Notes: a model not told the origin generated them from the letters alone. A stretch of DNA of 64,000 nucleotides from JAUWOY01 sp034431315 (GCA_034431315.1 DAOUDK010000023.1:1-64000), one strand, 5' to 3'. Counted from the stretch's first letter, positions 40,173 through 49,749 are shown. A program made the numbers and translations.

Positions 40173-40940
40173 ATGCCGTACGTGACCGTTGCTGGTGAGA
40201 GGACTTTCTACGCCCTTTACCAGGGCGATGTGCGAGGCAAACGCAATCTGGTGCTGGTGCACGGAGCGGGTGGAAGCCACCTGGACTGGCCCGCTCCGCT
40301 GCGCCGCCTGAGGGGAGCCAACGTCTACGCCCTGGACCTGCCCGGCCACGGCCGCTCCGAAGGTACGGGCCGAAGCTCCATCGCTGCCTACCGCGACTTT
40401 CTCCTGGCTTTCTTGGGCGCCTTGGGCCTGGAGAGGACGGTTGTAGCCGGGCATTCCATGGGCGGGGCCATCTCCCTTGATTTTGCCTTGCATTATCCGG
40501 CCCGCCTGGCCGGGCTGATCCTGGTGGGTTCGGGGGCGCGCCTCAGGGTGGCGCCGGCTATCCTCACCGGGATCCTGTCCGACTTCGAGGCCACGGTAGA
40601 CCTCGTCTGCGACTACGCCTTTGGCCCCGGTGCATCGGAGCAGTTAAAACGCCTGGGGCGCCAGCGTCTGTTGAAGACTCCACCGCAGGTGCTCCACGAT
40701 GACTACGCCGCTTGCGATGCCTTCGACGTGATGGAGCGCCTGGGGGAGGTGCGTTGTCCCACACTGGTCATCGGCGGAACCGCCGACAGGCTGACGCCGC
40801 CCAAGTACTCCCTCTACCTGCGCGACCATATCCCTGGGGCGGAACTGGCGCTGGTTGATGCGGCGGGCCACATGGTCATGCTTGAGAAACCCGAGGTTGT
40901 GAGCAGGGCCATTTCTAAGTTTATCTTAATCAAGAGTTAG
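40173..40940 (+). CDS. Alpha/beta hydrolase
   Basis: 255 aa, cytoplasmic. Oxyanion motif VHGAGGSHLDW, nucleophile elbow AGHSMGGAIS (Ser), acid GGTADRLTPP (Asp) and DAAGHMVMLEKP (His) give a complete triad. A cap region (about 125-185) is present. The substrate is unknown; esterase or lactonase activity is most common for this type. The gene is 6 bp after the DUF1858 gene, so they are co-transcribed. Confidence 0.85.
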   Translation: MPYVTVAGERTFYALYQGDVRGKRNLVLVHGAGGSHLDWPAPLRRLRGANVYALDLPGHGRSEGTGRSSIAAYRDFLLAFLGALGLERTVVAGHSMGGAISLDFALHYPARLAGLILVGSGARLRVAPAILTGILSDFEATVDLVCDYAFGPGASEQLKRLGRQRLLKTPPQVLHDDYAACDAFDVMERLGEVRCPTLVIGGTADRLTPPKYSLYLRDHIPGAELALVDAAGHMVMLEKPEVVSRAISKFILIKS

Positions 40941-40968
40941 CCACCAACAATCAGAAAGGAGAATTGTG

Positions 40969-42243
40969 ATGTCTACCAAATTAGGTCCCCATGTGCTGCG
41001 GGTCACTTCAGACCTGAGTGGATACATTCAGGCAGGCATAGCGGTAGCCAAGTTTGCGGGCGAATGGGGGATGGCCAGCGATGTCCCGGACGGTGTTCTG
41101 GTGATCGGTCGCTTGGTCGCAGATTACGACGCTCAACATCAGAAGGCCCTGGGCCAGACGCCTCTCGAAGCAGCGCAGCAGTTTGTTCAGGATCAACTGC
41201 CCACGTACCAGGCCAACCCTCACATCGTGTACTGGGAGGGGCACAACGAGCCGGTTTGGACCGATGAGGAAGGCATGGGATGGTACGCCCAGTTCGAGGT
41301 GGAGCGCATGCAGTTGATGGCCGACCTGGGGCTGAAGTGCGTGCTCGGCAACTTCGCCACCGGCACGCCGGATCTGGCTCTCTGGCCCGCCTTCTTGCCG
41401 GCGCTCCAGGTCGCCAGGCAGTACCAGGCCCTCCTCGGTCTCCACGAGTATGGTTGGCCGTGGATGTGGTGGATGACGGGGAAGCATCAACTCGATCCCA
41501 GCAAGGATGAGGGGGATGAGGGCTGGACGACGCTGCGTTACCGTAAGATCTACCGTCAGCATCTGATCCCCAACGAGCTGGGGAACGTGCCGTTGGTGAT
41601 CACCGAATGTGGCGTTGATCCGGGGGTGAGTCCCAAGCCACCGGGGTTAAGCGGCGGGGCGTGGAGGCTGCTGGGTGGCCTCTGGTCCCAGCAAAACAAC
41701 GAGCCGGACAAGGACGACTATTACTTCCGACAACTGGCCTGGTACGACGAGGAACTGCAAAAGGATGACTACGTCGTCGGCGCGACCATCTTCACCTGGG
41801 GCAATTTCGGCCCGCCCTGGCTACATTTCGACGTGGCCGGGACGGAGGTGGCCACTAAACTGATTGCGCATGCCCAGGCGGATCCGGCCGAGCCCTTTGT
41901 GTATCCTGGGGATGAAGAGGACGAGGACGAGAAACCCCGTGGGTATCCTCGCGTCCAGTACGAACGCACTTTCGTGCTGCTACCCCCCAGCGCAGACGCA
42001 GCCTGGGCGCGGGCGGTGGTGGAGGGCACGTGGGATCAACGTCGCTACACCATCGGTGGCAGCGCCGATGACGCGGGCGTCGGCGACCTGGATGTACGGC
42101 GCGTGATCGCCATCAATCCGCAGGAGTGGCAGGGCGACCAGTCGCTGGAAGAGTTCTACGCCCAGTATTACCCCGGCGTCGAGTACAGGGCCATCACCGC
42201 CGCTACACCTGAGGAACTGGCGCAGAAGTTAGCCAGCGAGTAG
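40969..42243 (+). CDS. Glycoside-hydrolase-like TIM-barrel protein without leader
   Basis: 424 aa. VYWEGHNEPVWTDEEG gives the Asn-Glu acid/base signature of clan GH-A, and LVITECGVDPG gives a plausible nucleophile Glu; both lie at strand ends with GLHEYGWP between. About residues 310-424 form a separate tail beginning with an acidic linker (PGDEEDEDEKPRG) and containing a Trp-rich ligand-like segment. No signal peptide, odd for a polysaccharidase. ATG 40969 with AAAGGAG upstream. A terminator follows at 42262. The gene at 47608 has a comparable catalytic layout. Confidence 0.65.
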   Translation: MSTKLGPHVLRVTSDLSGYIQAGIAVAKFAGEWGMASDVPDGVLVIGRLVADYDAQHQKALGQTPLEAAQQFVQDQLPTYQANPHIVYWEGHNEPVWTDEEGMGWYAQFEVERMQLMADLGLKCVLGNFATGTPDLALWPAFLPALQVARQYQALLGLHEYGWPWMWWMTGKHQLDPSKDEGDEGWTTLRYRKIYRQHLIPNELGNVPLVITECGVDPGVSPKPPGLSGGAWRLLGGLWSQQNNEPDKDDYYFRQLAWYDEELQKDDYVVGATIFTWGNFGPPWLHFDVAGTEVATKLIAHAQADPAEPFVYPGDEEDEDEKPRGYPRVQYERTFVLLPPSADAAWARAVVEGTWDQRRYTIGGSADDAGVGDLDVRRVIAINPQEWQGDQSLEEFYAQYYPGVEYRAITAATPEELAQKLASE

Positions 42244-42261
42244 AGCTGCATCTTGTTGTCA

Positions 42262-42300
42262 GCGGCACTCTCGCGCGGCTTACGAGGGTGCCGCGTTTGT
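42262..42300 (+). terminator. Terminator after the GH-like gene
   Basis: GCGGCACTCTCG (42262-42273) pairs with CGAGGGTGCCGC (42283-42294), followed by GTTTGT. Confidence 0.6.
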
Positions 42301-42354
42301 ATACCGGGCAAGGGCAGTTCGTTCGACGGATTTGCAGCACGCAAGGATGATGCC

Positions 42355-44448
42355 ATGAGAAAAGGAAATACGGCCATGGCTTGCCTTTTCCTGGTCACGC
42401 TCACCCTTTTGAGCTCTCCCCCGGCGTGGGCCCCTCAAGCGCTGGCTGCCGCCGACTTCCTGATCTACACCGACGGCCTGGAGCCCGGCTGGGACGACTG
42501 GTCGTGGAGCGCCACCAGCCTGGATCTGCTCTCCACGGCTGAGGTCTACTTAGGGACGTACGCCCTGGCCGTGGATCTGGACTCGTGGGGAGGTCTGTCT
42601 TTCCGCCACGACGACTTCTACACCAGTTCGTGGGAGGCGCTGGAGTTCTACATCCACGGCGGCGCCAACGGCGGACAGCAATTACAGGTCTTCCTGCATG
42701 GCGCTGGCGGTGGGCAGTCCGGCACCGAGTTGCCCTCTGTTTCCCTCAACAACCCCACTTACATTGACGGCGGCACCGTGGACGCCGGCGTCTGGAAGCG
42801 GGTGCGCATCCCCCTGGCCGACCTGAGCGGCGCCAACACGGTGATCAGCCGCGTCAACGTCCAGGCCGTGGGCAACCAACCCCTCTTTCACCTCGATGCC
42901 ATGCGACTGATGACATCAACGACCCCGCCCCAGCCGCTCTACATCACTGTGGATGCCGGCGATGTCCCCGGCCGCATCCCCCGCACGGTCTTCGGCACCA
43001 ACGCCGCCATGTGGGACGGAAACCTCCACCAGAACACCGACGTCATCAACAAGGTCCGGGCCTCAGGCGTGACCGTGATGCGGTTCCCCGGTGGCAGCAC
43101 CTCCGATGGGTATCACTGGCAGGACTACGACCCAGGGAATCCGTCCAACGAGTGGTCCACCAGCACCACCGAGTTCATTCAATTCGCCCGCGCCGTGGGC
43201 GCTGAGCCTATGTTCACCGCCAACTTCGGCAGCGGAACGGCCCAGGAGGCCGCCGACTGGGTTCGCTTCACCAACGTCGAGCACGACTGGGATGTTGAGT
43301 ACTGGGAGGTGGGCAACGAGGTTTACGGCAGTTGGGAGACCTCGTGGACCCACGACGCCACGGAGTACGTCCTGGGCGACGCGACTCACGACGGGTTCAA
43401 CGCCTTCTGCCAGGCCATGAAGGCCGTTGATCCAACTATTCTGGTGGGCGCGGTCGGCACGGCCAGCGCGAGTGAGTACAACGGCTGGGGGCCGACGGTG
43501 CTTCAACTGGCGGGCGATTGCATGGACTTCTACGTCGTCCACCGCTATCCCCTGGGGCCGGGCGACCTGAACTATGGGGGGCTGCTGATGAATCCGCCAG
43601 AAGCCTGGCCGGCTATCGGCGACAGCGTGCGCCAGATGATGGCCGACCACGCTCCCGGCCGCGACATCCAGATCGCCGTCACCGAGTACAACTCGTACTA
43701 CACCGAGCCTGAGGAGCTGGCCATCCAGACCGTCAACATGCTCTTCCTGGCCGACACCCTGGGCCAGATCGTTGATCAGGGTTTCACCTTCGCCAACCAC
43801 TGGGACATCCTGAACAGCTTGGCGGGTAACGGCGGCGACTATGGCTACCTGCTGGAGGGATCGGCCAACTATCGGCAGCCCAGCTACTACGTCTTCCCCC
43901 TGTGGAGCCGCGCCGGCGACCAGCTGATCGCCAGCACCGTCAACCGCGACGCGGGCAGTGAGATGACGGTCTACGCCAGCCGTCACTCGACGACTGGCCA
44001 TGTGACCCTGCTGGTGATCAACAAGACGGGAGAGGATCAGGCGGGAAACATCGAAATGGATGGCTTCAAGACCACTGGCACTATCGAGGCGTATATTGCC
44101 CAGGGGGACAGCCTGGACGATTTTTCGGTCGCGTACAACGGCGACGAGAACCCGCCCATTGACCTGAGCACCGTCGCCCCGCTGGTCACGACGGGCATCA
44201 CCGAGACCTTTGCTTACACCTTCCCGGCCTATTCGGTGACCAGCCTCACGGTCCAGGTCTGCCACTTTGCCGACATGGACGGCGACAGCGACGTGGACGT
44301 TGAAGACATCATGCTGGTTGCCGCCTGCTGGCATTGCGGACGGGGGGATGCCTGCTACGAGCTGCGCTACGACCTCAATGGCGATGGCAACATTAACATC
44401 GTAGACATCATGCTCGTGGCGGTGCATTGGGGGGAGGGGTGTGGATGA
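42355..44448 (+). CDS. Secreted GH51-like glycoside hydrolase with dockerin
   Basis: 697 aa. Signal peptide (to about ALAA, residue 32); N-terminal carbohydrate-binding-like beta domain (35-185: SFRHDDFYTSSWEALEFYIHGG in part); catalytic barrel of arabinofuranosidase type (200-520) with YWEVGNEVYGSWE as acid/base and IAVTEYNSYYTEP as nucleophile; a beta domain; and a C-terminal type I dockerin with two Ca2+ loops (DMDGDSDVDVEDIMLVA, DLNGDGNINIVDIMLVA). The inter-loop segment has an unusual Cys pattern (CWHCGRGDAC). ATG 42355 has AGGA upstream. The stop overlaps the next gene (ATGA). Confidence 0.8.
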   Translation: MRKGNTAMACLFLVTLTLLSSPPAWAPQALAAADFLIYTDGLEPGWDDWSWSATSLDLLSTAEVYLGTYALAVDLDSWGGLSFRHDDFYTSSWEALEFYIHGGANGGQQLQVFLHGAGGGQSGTELPSVSLNNPTYIDGGTVDAGVWKRVRIPLADLSGANTVISRVNVQAVGNQPLFHLDAMRLMTSTTPPQPLYITVDAGDVPGRIPRTVFGTNAAMWDGNLHQNTDVINKVRASGVTVMRFPGGSTSDGYHWQDYDPGNPSNEWSTSTTEFIQFARAVGAEPMFTANFGSGTAQEAADWVRFTNVEHDWDVEYWEVGNEVYGSWETSWTHDATEYVLGDATHDGFNAFCQAMKAVDPTILVGAVGTASASEYNGWGPTVLQLAGDCMDFYVVHRYPLGPGDLNYGGLLMNPPEAWPAIGDSVRQMMADHAPGRDIQIAVTEYNSYYTEPEELAIQTVNMLFLADTLGQIVDQGFTFANHWDILNSLAGNGGDYGYLLEGSANYRQPSYYVFPLWSRAGDQLIASTVNRDAGSEMTVYASRHSTTGHVTLLVINKTGEDQAGNIEMDGFKTTGTIEAYIAQGDSLDDFSVAYNGDENPPIDLSTVAPLVTTGITETFAYTFPAYSVTSLTVQVCHFADMDGDSDVDVEDIMLVAACWHCGRGDACYELRYDLNGDGNINIVDIMLVAVHWGEGCG

Positions 44449-46196
44449 GAGGGCTGTTTGAATCACCAAACCCGCGAAAGGCCACGAAGATGGAACTAGC
44501 GGAGCTAATCAAGTTTGCACGAGGGGAGCAGAAGGCCGATCTACTGCTCAGGAACGCGCGGGTGGTGAACGTCTTCTCCCATGAGATCATCGAGACCAGC
44601 GTCGCCATCGCCGGCGACCGTATCGTGGGCCTGGGCGACTACCAGGCTAGGGAGACCATTGACCTCAAGGGACGATACGTCTGCCCTGGCTTCATTGACG
44701 GGCACGTGCACATTGAGAGCAGCATGGTGACTCCGCCGCAGTTCGCCAGGGCCGTCGTGCCCCGTGGCACCACCAGCGTGGTCAGCGATCCCCACGAGAT
44801 CGCCAACGTGCTGGGCATCCAGGGCGTCCGCTACATGCTGGACTCATCAGAGGGGCTGCCGCTGACGGTGTTCGTGATGGCCCCGTCGTGTGTGCCGGCC
44901 ACCCACCTGGAGACCTCCGGCGCTGAATTGCTCTGGAATGACCTGAGCGAGCTGCGGCCGCATCCCCGCGTGCTGGGCCTGGCGGAGATGATGAATTTCC
45001 CCGGCGTGATCTACGGCGTCCCTGAGGTGCTGGACAAGATCCGCGCCTTCGCCGGCTATCCCCTCGACGGCCACGCGCCCGGCCTGTCGGGCAAAGACTT
45101 GCAGGCCTACGTCGCCGCTGGCATCACTTCGGACCACGAGTGCACTGCCCTGGAGGAGGCGCGCGAGAAGCTCCGCCTGGGCATGTACGTCATGATCCGC
45201 GAGGGGACGACGGTCCGCGATCTGAAGGCCCTGCTGCCTGTGGTCACTCCCGAAAACGCCCGCCGCTGCCTGCTCGTCACCGACGACCGCCACCCCGCCG
45301 ATCTCATTGATGAAGGGCACATTGACAGCCTGGTGAAAATGGCTATCGGCCAGGGACTGGACCCCATCACGGCCATCCAGATGGCTACCATCAACGCGGC
45401 GGAGCGCTTTGGCCTGCGCGACAGAGGCGCTATCGCCCCTGGCTATCGGGCTGATCTGGTGGTGGTCGCTGACTTCGACAGCTTGCGCATCGAGAAGATC
45501 TTCAGCGGCGGGCAGTTGGTGGCCGAGGAGGGGCAGATGGTGCCCGGGGTCATCAGGGAGGTTGCAGCGCACGTGTGTGGCTCGGTCAATGTCAACTGGG
45601 CTGAGGTTGACCTCAAGATACCGGCCAGGGGACGGCGGGCCAGGGTCATCGGGTTGATCCCCGATCAGATCGTCACCGAGGGGCTGAGCCTGGAGGTCAA
45701 AGTGGAGGACGGGCTGGCGGTGGCCGATGTGGAGCGGGACATCCTGAAGATGGCCGTCATTGAGCGCCACAATGGCACGGGCAACACGGGGCTGGGCTTC
45801 GTGCGGGGCTTCGGCCTGAAGCGGGGAGCCATCGCCTCCTCGGTGGCCCACGACTCTCATAACATCATCGTGGTGGGCGCCGACGACGCGGACATGATGG
45901 CCGCCGCCAGGGCCGTGGCCGACAGGGGCGGGGGGCTGGCGGCGGTGGAAAACGGCGCGCTGTGCGCTCGCCTGTCGCTGCCCATCGCTGGCTTGATGTC
46001 CGACCAACCCCTGGAGGTAGTACAGGAGGAGATGGACAAGCTCCTGGCTGTGACCCAGCAGATGGGATCACGGTTGCACGACCCCTTCATGACCATGAGC
46101 TTCCTGGCCCTGCCCGTCATCCCCGCGCTGAAGCTCACGGACAAGGGGCTGGTGGACGTGAACCGGTTTGAGTTTGTACCGCTGTTCGAGGGTTAG
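44445..46196 (+). CDS. ade: Adenine deaminase
   Basis: 583 aa metal-dependent amidohydrolase that converts adenine to hypoxanthine in purine salvage. Seen: CPGFIDGHVHIESSMVTP (HxH ligands), SDPHEIANVLG, GHAPGLSGKDLQAYVAAG, SDHECTALEEAREKL and the C-terminal VAHDSHNIIVVGADDADM in part. Length is usual for the family. Homology starts at MELAEL (44490), but ATG 44445 overlaps the previous stop, with GGAGGGG 5 nt upstream, and looks like the translated start. Coupling a purine enzyme to a dockerin glycosidase is odd and may be accidental. Confidence 0.9.
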   Translation: MRGLFESPNPRKATKMELAELIKFARGEQKADLLLRNARVVNVFSHEIIETSVAIAGDRIVGLGDYQARETIDLKGRYVCPGFIDGHVHIESSMVTPPQFARAVVPRGTTSVVSDPHEIANVLGIQGVRYMLDSSEGLPLTVFVMAPSCVPATHLETSGAELLWNDLSELRPHPRVLGLAEMMNFPGVIYGVPEVLDKIRAFAGYPLDGHAPGLSGKDLQAYVAAGITSDHECTALEEAREKLRLGMYVMIREGTTVRDLKALLPVVTPENARRCLLVTDDRHPADLIDEGHIDSLVKMAIGQGLDPITAIQMATINAAERFGLRDRGAIAPGYRADLVVVADFDSLRIEKIFSGGQLVAEEGQMVPGVIREVAAHVCGSVNVNWAEVDLKIPARGRRARVIGLIPDQIVTEGLSLEVKVEDGLAVADVERDILKMAVIERHNGTGNTGLGFVRGFGLKRGAIASSVAHDSHNIIVVGADDADMMAAARAVADRGGGLAAVENGALCARLSLPIAGLMSDQPLEVVQEEMDKLLAVTQQMGSRLHDPFMTMSFLALPVIPALKLTDKGLVDVNRFEFVPLFEG

Positions 46197-46276
46197 AACA
46201 GCGGATTGGCAGGATTAACGGATCAAGCGGCTTGGATGAGAAGGAATCCGTAAATCCTGCGCATCCGCGTTCTAAA
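46196..46276. repeat. GGATTAACGGAT-type inverted repeat
   Basis: GAACAGCGGATTGGCAGGAT (from 46198) pairs with ATCCTGCGCATCCGCGTTC at the right end, an imperfect ~29-bp hairpin after ade. Confidence 0.7.
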
Positions 46277-46352
46277 TCAAAGCGCTCCGACCGAATGACG
46301 GCGGGGCGCTTTGACTTGAAGCACGAATCGGTTGCACGATTTGACAGCTAAT

Positions 46353-46375
46353 CCTTCGACCGGGCTCAGGACAGG
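46353..46375. repeat. CCTTCGACCGGGCTCAGGACAGG repeat
   Basis: Third copy in this window of the CCTTCGAC-GGGCTCAGG family; the rest of the 46277-46457 gap shows no gene. Confidence 0.75.
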
Positions 46376-46457
46376 CCTCAAGGGCTGAACGAACCTATGC
46401 TGAAGTGCCCCGATTCGTTCAATCCATGAATTCGTTGTTATATGCTGATATTCAGCC

Positions 46458-47492
46458 CTATGACCGCAGGCCGTCCATCAGGCGGTCCCAGTCGAAAAGG
46501 GGGCCGGGGTCGGACTTGCCCCTGTTGATAGCGCTGTGTCCCAGGACGCCTTTGAAATTGGCCAGGTGCTGGGCCCTCTCATGGTAGGCGCTGGGCCCCA
46601 GGGATGGGTAGCGGGTTGGTACGCTGTACCGCTTGCAGAGGTAAGAGACCAACTCGATCAGGCTTTCGCACTGGGCCTCAGTGTACGGCTCCCAGTATTT
46701 GCCGCCGGCCTCCACCACCTCCCCCAGATGCTCATTCCCCGTCCAGTTGTAGTACTTGCCATCCCTCTTCTCCAGGGGCCCCCAGTTCACTATCTCGATG
46801 CCGATGGCTCGGGGGTTGGGCCGGATGGCATCGTTCCTCGCCAGATCCCCGGGTAGGCCAGCGTGCCAGGCGGTGTCCCCATCTTTGACCAACTGGAGTA
46901 TCTTGCCGTCATGGTCAAGGACATAATGTGCGCTGACCCTGCTCTGAGGGTTCTTGAACCAGGATACCACGCCTGTGCCGCTGCCGCTGGCGGTGAAGTG
47001 GACGACGATCATCTCGATCTGATGACCAGAGCGACCACTAGCGCAATTGCCGGTGGGGCCGACCCAGGTGACACTGGGCACCTCCTCAGCAGGCGGCGCT
47101 TCGGTAAGACCCAAAATGGCTTTGATGCTGGCCTTCTCCGCCGCTGTCAAGCCGGGCAGGTCGTCAATCGCCGCCCCCCGGTATTCCCCTTGGCGGTCAT
47201 TTACCAGGCCAGTTAGTCTAGCCCGGCTTAGCCAACCCCAGCCGTTCTCTCCGACCTCTCTTGCGGCCGCGTAAAAGGCGCTTATCACATCTTGATTGGT
47301 GTAGCCTGGAGATGCAGCCTCTTCGATGGGCAGCTCGATGGTGTACTCTCCGGGGACCAGTTCATCCACCGGGCCGTACTTCTGCTCCACCAGTTCCAGG
47401 CCGCGCTCGATTTCCTCCTCCGTAAGCCCCAGAGCGGCCAACCTCTCGCGCGCCGTCGGTATGCTGAAGGAGATTCGCTTCGTTTCCGTCAT
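46458..47492 (-). CDS. N-acetylmuramoyl-L-alanine amidase (Amidase_2/PGRP fold)
   Basis: 344 aa. C-terminal two thirds are an Amidase_2 domain: IVVHFTASGSGTG (first zinc His), SAHYVLDHDGKILQLVKD, AWHAG, AIGIEIVN, and GHSAINRGKSDPGP (second His, Lys and Cys-position Asp replaced typical). It cleaves the muramyl-Ala bond. The N-terminal ~125 residues (GLTEEEIERGLELVEQKYGPV, NQDVISAFYAAAREVGENG) are helical and unassigned. There is no signal peptide, so release needs another route, or the target is reached after lysis. ATG 47492 with GGAGG upstream. Confidence 0.8.
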   Translation of the reverse strand: MTETKRISFSIPTARERLAALGLTEEEIERGLELVEQKYGPVDELVPGEYTIELPIEEAASPGYTNQDVISAFYAAAREVGENGWGWLSRARLTGLVNDRQGEYRGAAIDDLPGLTAAEKASIKAILGLTEAPPAEEVPSVTWVGPTGNCASGRSGHQIEMIVVHFTASGSGTGVVSWFKNPQSRVSAHYVLDHDGKILQLVKDGDTAWHAGLPGDLARNDAIRPNPRAIGIEIVNWGPLEKRDGKYYNWTGNEHLGEVVEAGGKYWEPYTEAQCESLIELVSYLCKRYSVPTRYPSLGPSAYHERAQHLANFKGVLGHSAINRGKSDPGPLFDWDRLMDGLRS

Positions 47493-47515
47493 CGTGTCAC
47501 CTCCTGTGATAATCG

Positions 47516-47603
47516 TAAACTCGTAGACTCGTAGATTCGTAAGTTCGTAGATTCGTGGCTCGTCACGAATCTCGAATCTACGAATTTACGAATCCCGAAT
47601 CTG
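47516..47603. repeat. TTCGTAGA octamer tandem and inverted repeat
   Basis: About five CTCGTAGA/TTCGTAGA units (8-bp period) followed by mirror units (CGAATCTA, CGAATTTA) between two minus-strand genes. Confidence 0.85.
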
Positions 47604-47607
47604 CGGA

Positions 47608-49749
47608 TTAGGGATGCGCCAGGCCGATGGTGATCTCGCTGATGAGCCAATGAGCACCCCAACTGGTAGATCCCGTCTGCTCGATCTTGATGTAGCGCAC
47701 CGAGCGGGGGGTGAAGCTGGCGTCAATAGACATCCAGTTGAGGGTCATCTCCTTCACCACTTCCCAATTGGTCTGATCGGTGGAGACGCTCAAAATATAG
47801 CCCACGGCGAAGCCCCGCCCAGGGCTCTCTACCTTTATCCGCTCAATGGTCTGCACCTGGCCCAGGTCGAGTTCGTACCACATGCCCGGCTGCTGCGCGG
47901 CCTCGCTATCCCAGAAAGTGTCCGGATCGCTGTCGAAGGCTTGGCCCACGTCGGCCTGGTTGTGGCTGGCCTGGGCCCGCCAGGGGGGCGGAGGGATATC
48001 TCCTTCGGTGACCTCGATAGTCATTTCCAATGGAGTCGCCCCCTCTTTGGAGAACCAGGTTACTCCCTCCTCCACCAGGTCCCAGCGCAGCACGTACTGC
48101 CCAGGGGTGGCTGGCGATTTCAGGGCCACATTGGTCAGATTCATTTCTGATCCGGGCGGCACGTCGTCTGGCAGGCTGGTGCGAAAGGTATCCCAGCAGC
48201 CAGCCAATTGCCCGTTGGGAGTGAACCAGTGGTAGGCCAAATGGACGGGGTTCGGGCCATCGGCAAGCCATTGCTTGGAGCTTGTGTTCTTGAGCTTGAA
48301 GCTGACCGTGACCACGGCGTCGGGCGGTATGGTCTCCGGCACGTTGTGGTCAAGCCAATCGACTCCATAATCCCCCGAAGGTACCTCAGGGGACTGAACC
48401 TGCACGTGGATGTCCTTCCTGGGGGAGCCCTGCTTCCAGAACCAGGTGTCTGGTTCTTCGATCATGTCCCAACGCAGGATGTACTGCCCTGGCGTTGTCG
48501 GGGCCTGCACCTGGGCCTCTTCGAAGACCACCAGCCAGCCCGGTTTTACATTGAAAGGTACCAGGGTCCTGATGTCCTCCAGAGCCAACTCCTGCCCAGC
48601 GGGGGTGTACCAGCGATAGCCCAGGCGTACCTTGTGGTCGCCAGTCCTGACCCAGGTGGTGTTGCCACCGTTACTGAGGCGCAGCGTTGCCGTCACCGTC
48701 TGGCCGGGCGTCACACTGGCTGGCATGTCAATGTCCAGCCAACCTACCTTGTAGATGATCGGGACGCCCGGCAGTCGCACGCGGTAGTCGTGGTTCATGG
48801 CTGCCTTGAAGTCCGCCTGCACACCGTGCCGGTTGACGATGGAGTACTTTTCCTGGCCCATGCCGGCGATCTCCCAGCGATATAGCAACAATGCCTGGAT
48901 CGGCTGGTGTGATGGATCGCGGTTCCAGCGGTCAATCTCGGCATAGGCGGCTTGCACCCAACCGGTGTGCTCGTCGGTGCGCCACTCTAAGTCCTGGTCG
49001 GTCTCGGTAATGTAGACCGGCAGGTGACGCATGGAATGGGGAATGGCTCCCATAAAGTCCAGGTAGCAGCGGAAATGGTCGCGCAGATTGCGCAGATCGG
49101 GGCTAGGGTGATTCTCCCAGGAGTAAAAATCGCCTGTGATGAGGTCCAGATTGTAGCCCTTGGTGTAGGTGTGAATGGCGATGCCGTCGCACTGGTCTTC
49201 TAACAGATGGAGAATGTCGGTGAAGTACTTGATCCAGTTGCCGGAGGGGTTCTCAGGATAGGTCGTTTGGGCGTTCCACGGCCCGACAGCACCGACGACG
49301 ACTTGATCGTTCTCCCGTCCTGGTCGGGAGTGGATATTATTCCGGCACCTCTTGAAGCAGCGGGCGTAAAGCTCAGGTGTGATCACTTCGCCGTTGGGCC
49401 CGCCGGGCCTCTCCCAGGACAAATTGGGCTCGTTGCCGATGATCCAAATGTGGCAGCCTTGGGAGCCGGCTACGAAGTTGCCGCAGCGTTGGGCGAAGTC
49501 GTCGTAGCGGTTGGAGCGGGGAATGGTGCCTTTGTCGCCGTACCCGTAGTTGAGGCGCGCGATGACCCCCAGGCCCTGATTGGACAGGTTGCTGTAGTCC
49601 GGGCCGCCTGGGCCGTGGGGGTCTGCCCCCAGCTCTTCGGTGGCCAGCACCCAACCCCGCTTGTTCTTCTCGACCATCAGGTTTTGGCCGCCACGGTCGT
49701 GCAGGCCGAAGATGTATTTTGGAAAAAGGGATTCGTCTAGTGGAGACAT
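47608..49749 (-). CDS. GH-like protein with two Ig-like domains and an F5/8-type C domain
   Basis: 713 aa. Catalytic-like barrel (1-335) with IWIIGNEPNLSWE as Asn-Glu acid/base and VYITETDQDLEW as likely nucleophile. Two related beta domains follow at 345-455 and 465-575 (WLDIDMPASVTPGQTVTATL, WLDHNVPETIPPDAVVTVSF; each with ATPGQYVLRWDLVEE-like ends), then a discoidin/F5-8C-like domain (590-713: ASHNQADVGQAFDSDPDTFW, YELDLGQVQTIERI). It should bind and perhaps cut a polysaccharide. No leader peptide is present, as for the amidase downstream of it. GAGGAGG precedes ATG 49749. Confidence 0.7.
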   Translation of the reverse strand: MSPLDESLFPKYIFGLHDRGGQNLMVEKNKRGWVLATEELGADPHGPGGPDYSNLSNQGLGVIARLNYGYGDKGTIPRSNRYDDFAQRCGNFVAGSQGCHIWIIGNEPNLSWERPGGPNGEVITPELYARCFKRCRNNIHSRPGRENDQVVVGAVGPWNAQTTYPENPSGNWIKYFTDILHLLEDQCDGIAIHTYTKGYNLDLITGDFYSWENHPSPDLRNLRDHFRCYLDFMGAIPHSMRHLPVYITETDQDLEWRTDEHTGWVQAAYAEIDRWNRDPSHQPIQALLLYRWEIAGMGQEKYSIVNRHGVQADFKAAMNHDYRVRLPGVPIIYKVGWLDIDMPASVTPGQTVTATLRLSNGGNTTWVRTGDHKVRLGYRWYTPAGQELALEDIRTLVPFNVKPGWLVVFEEAQVQAPTTPGQYILRWDMIEEPDTWFWKQGSPRKDIHVQVQSPEVPSGDYGVDWLDHNVPETIPPDAVVTVSFKLKNTSSKQWLADGPNPVHLAYHWFTPNGQLAGCWDTFRTSLPDDVPPGSEMNLTNVALKSPATPGQYVLRWDLVEEGVTWFSKEGATPLEMTIEVTEGDIPPPPWRAQASHNQADVGQAFDSDPDTFWDSEAAQQPGMWYELDLGQVQTIERIKVESPGRGFAVGYILSVSTDQTNWEVVKEMTLNWMSIDASFTPRSVRYIKIEQTGSTSWGAHWLISEITIGLAHP

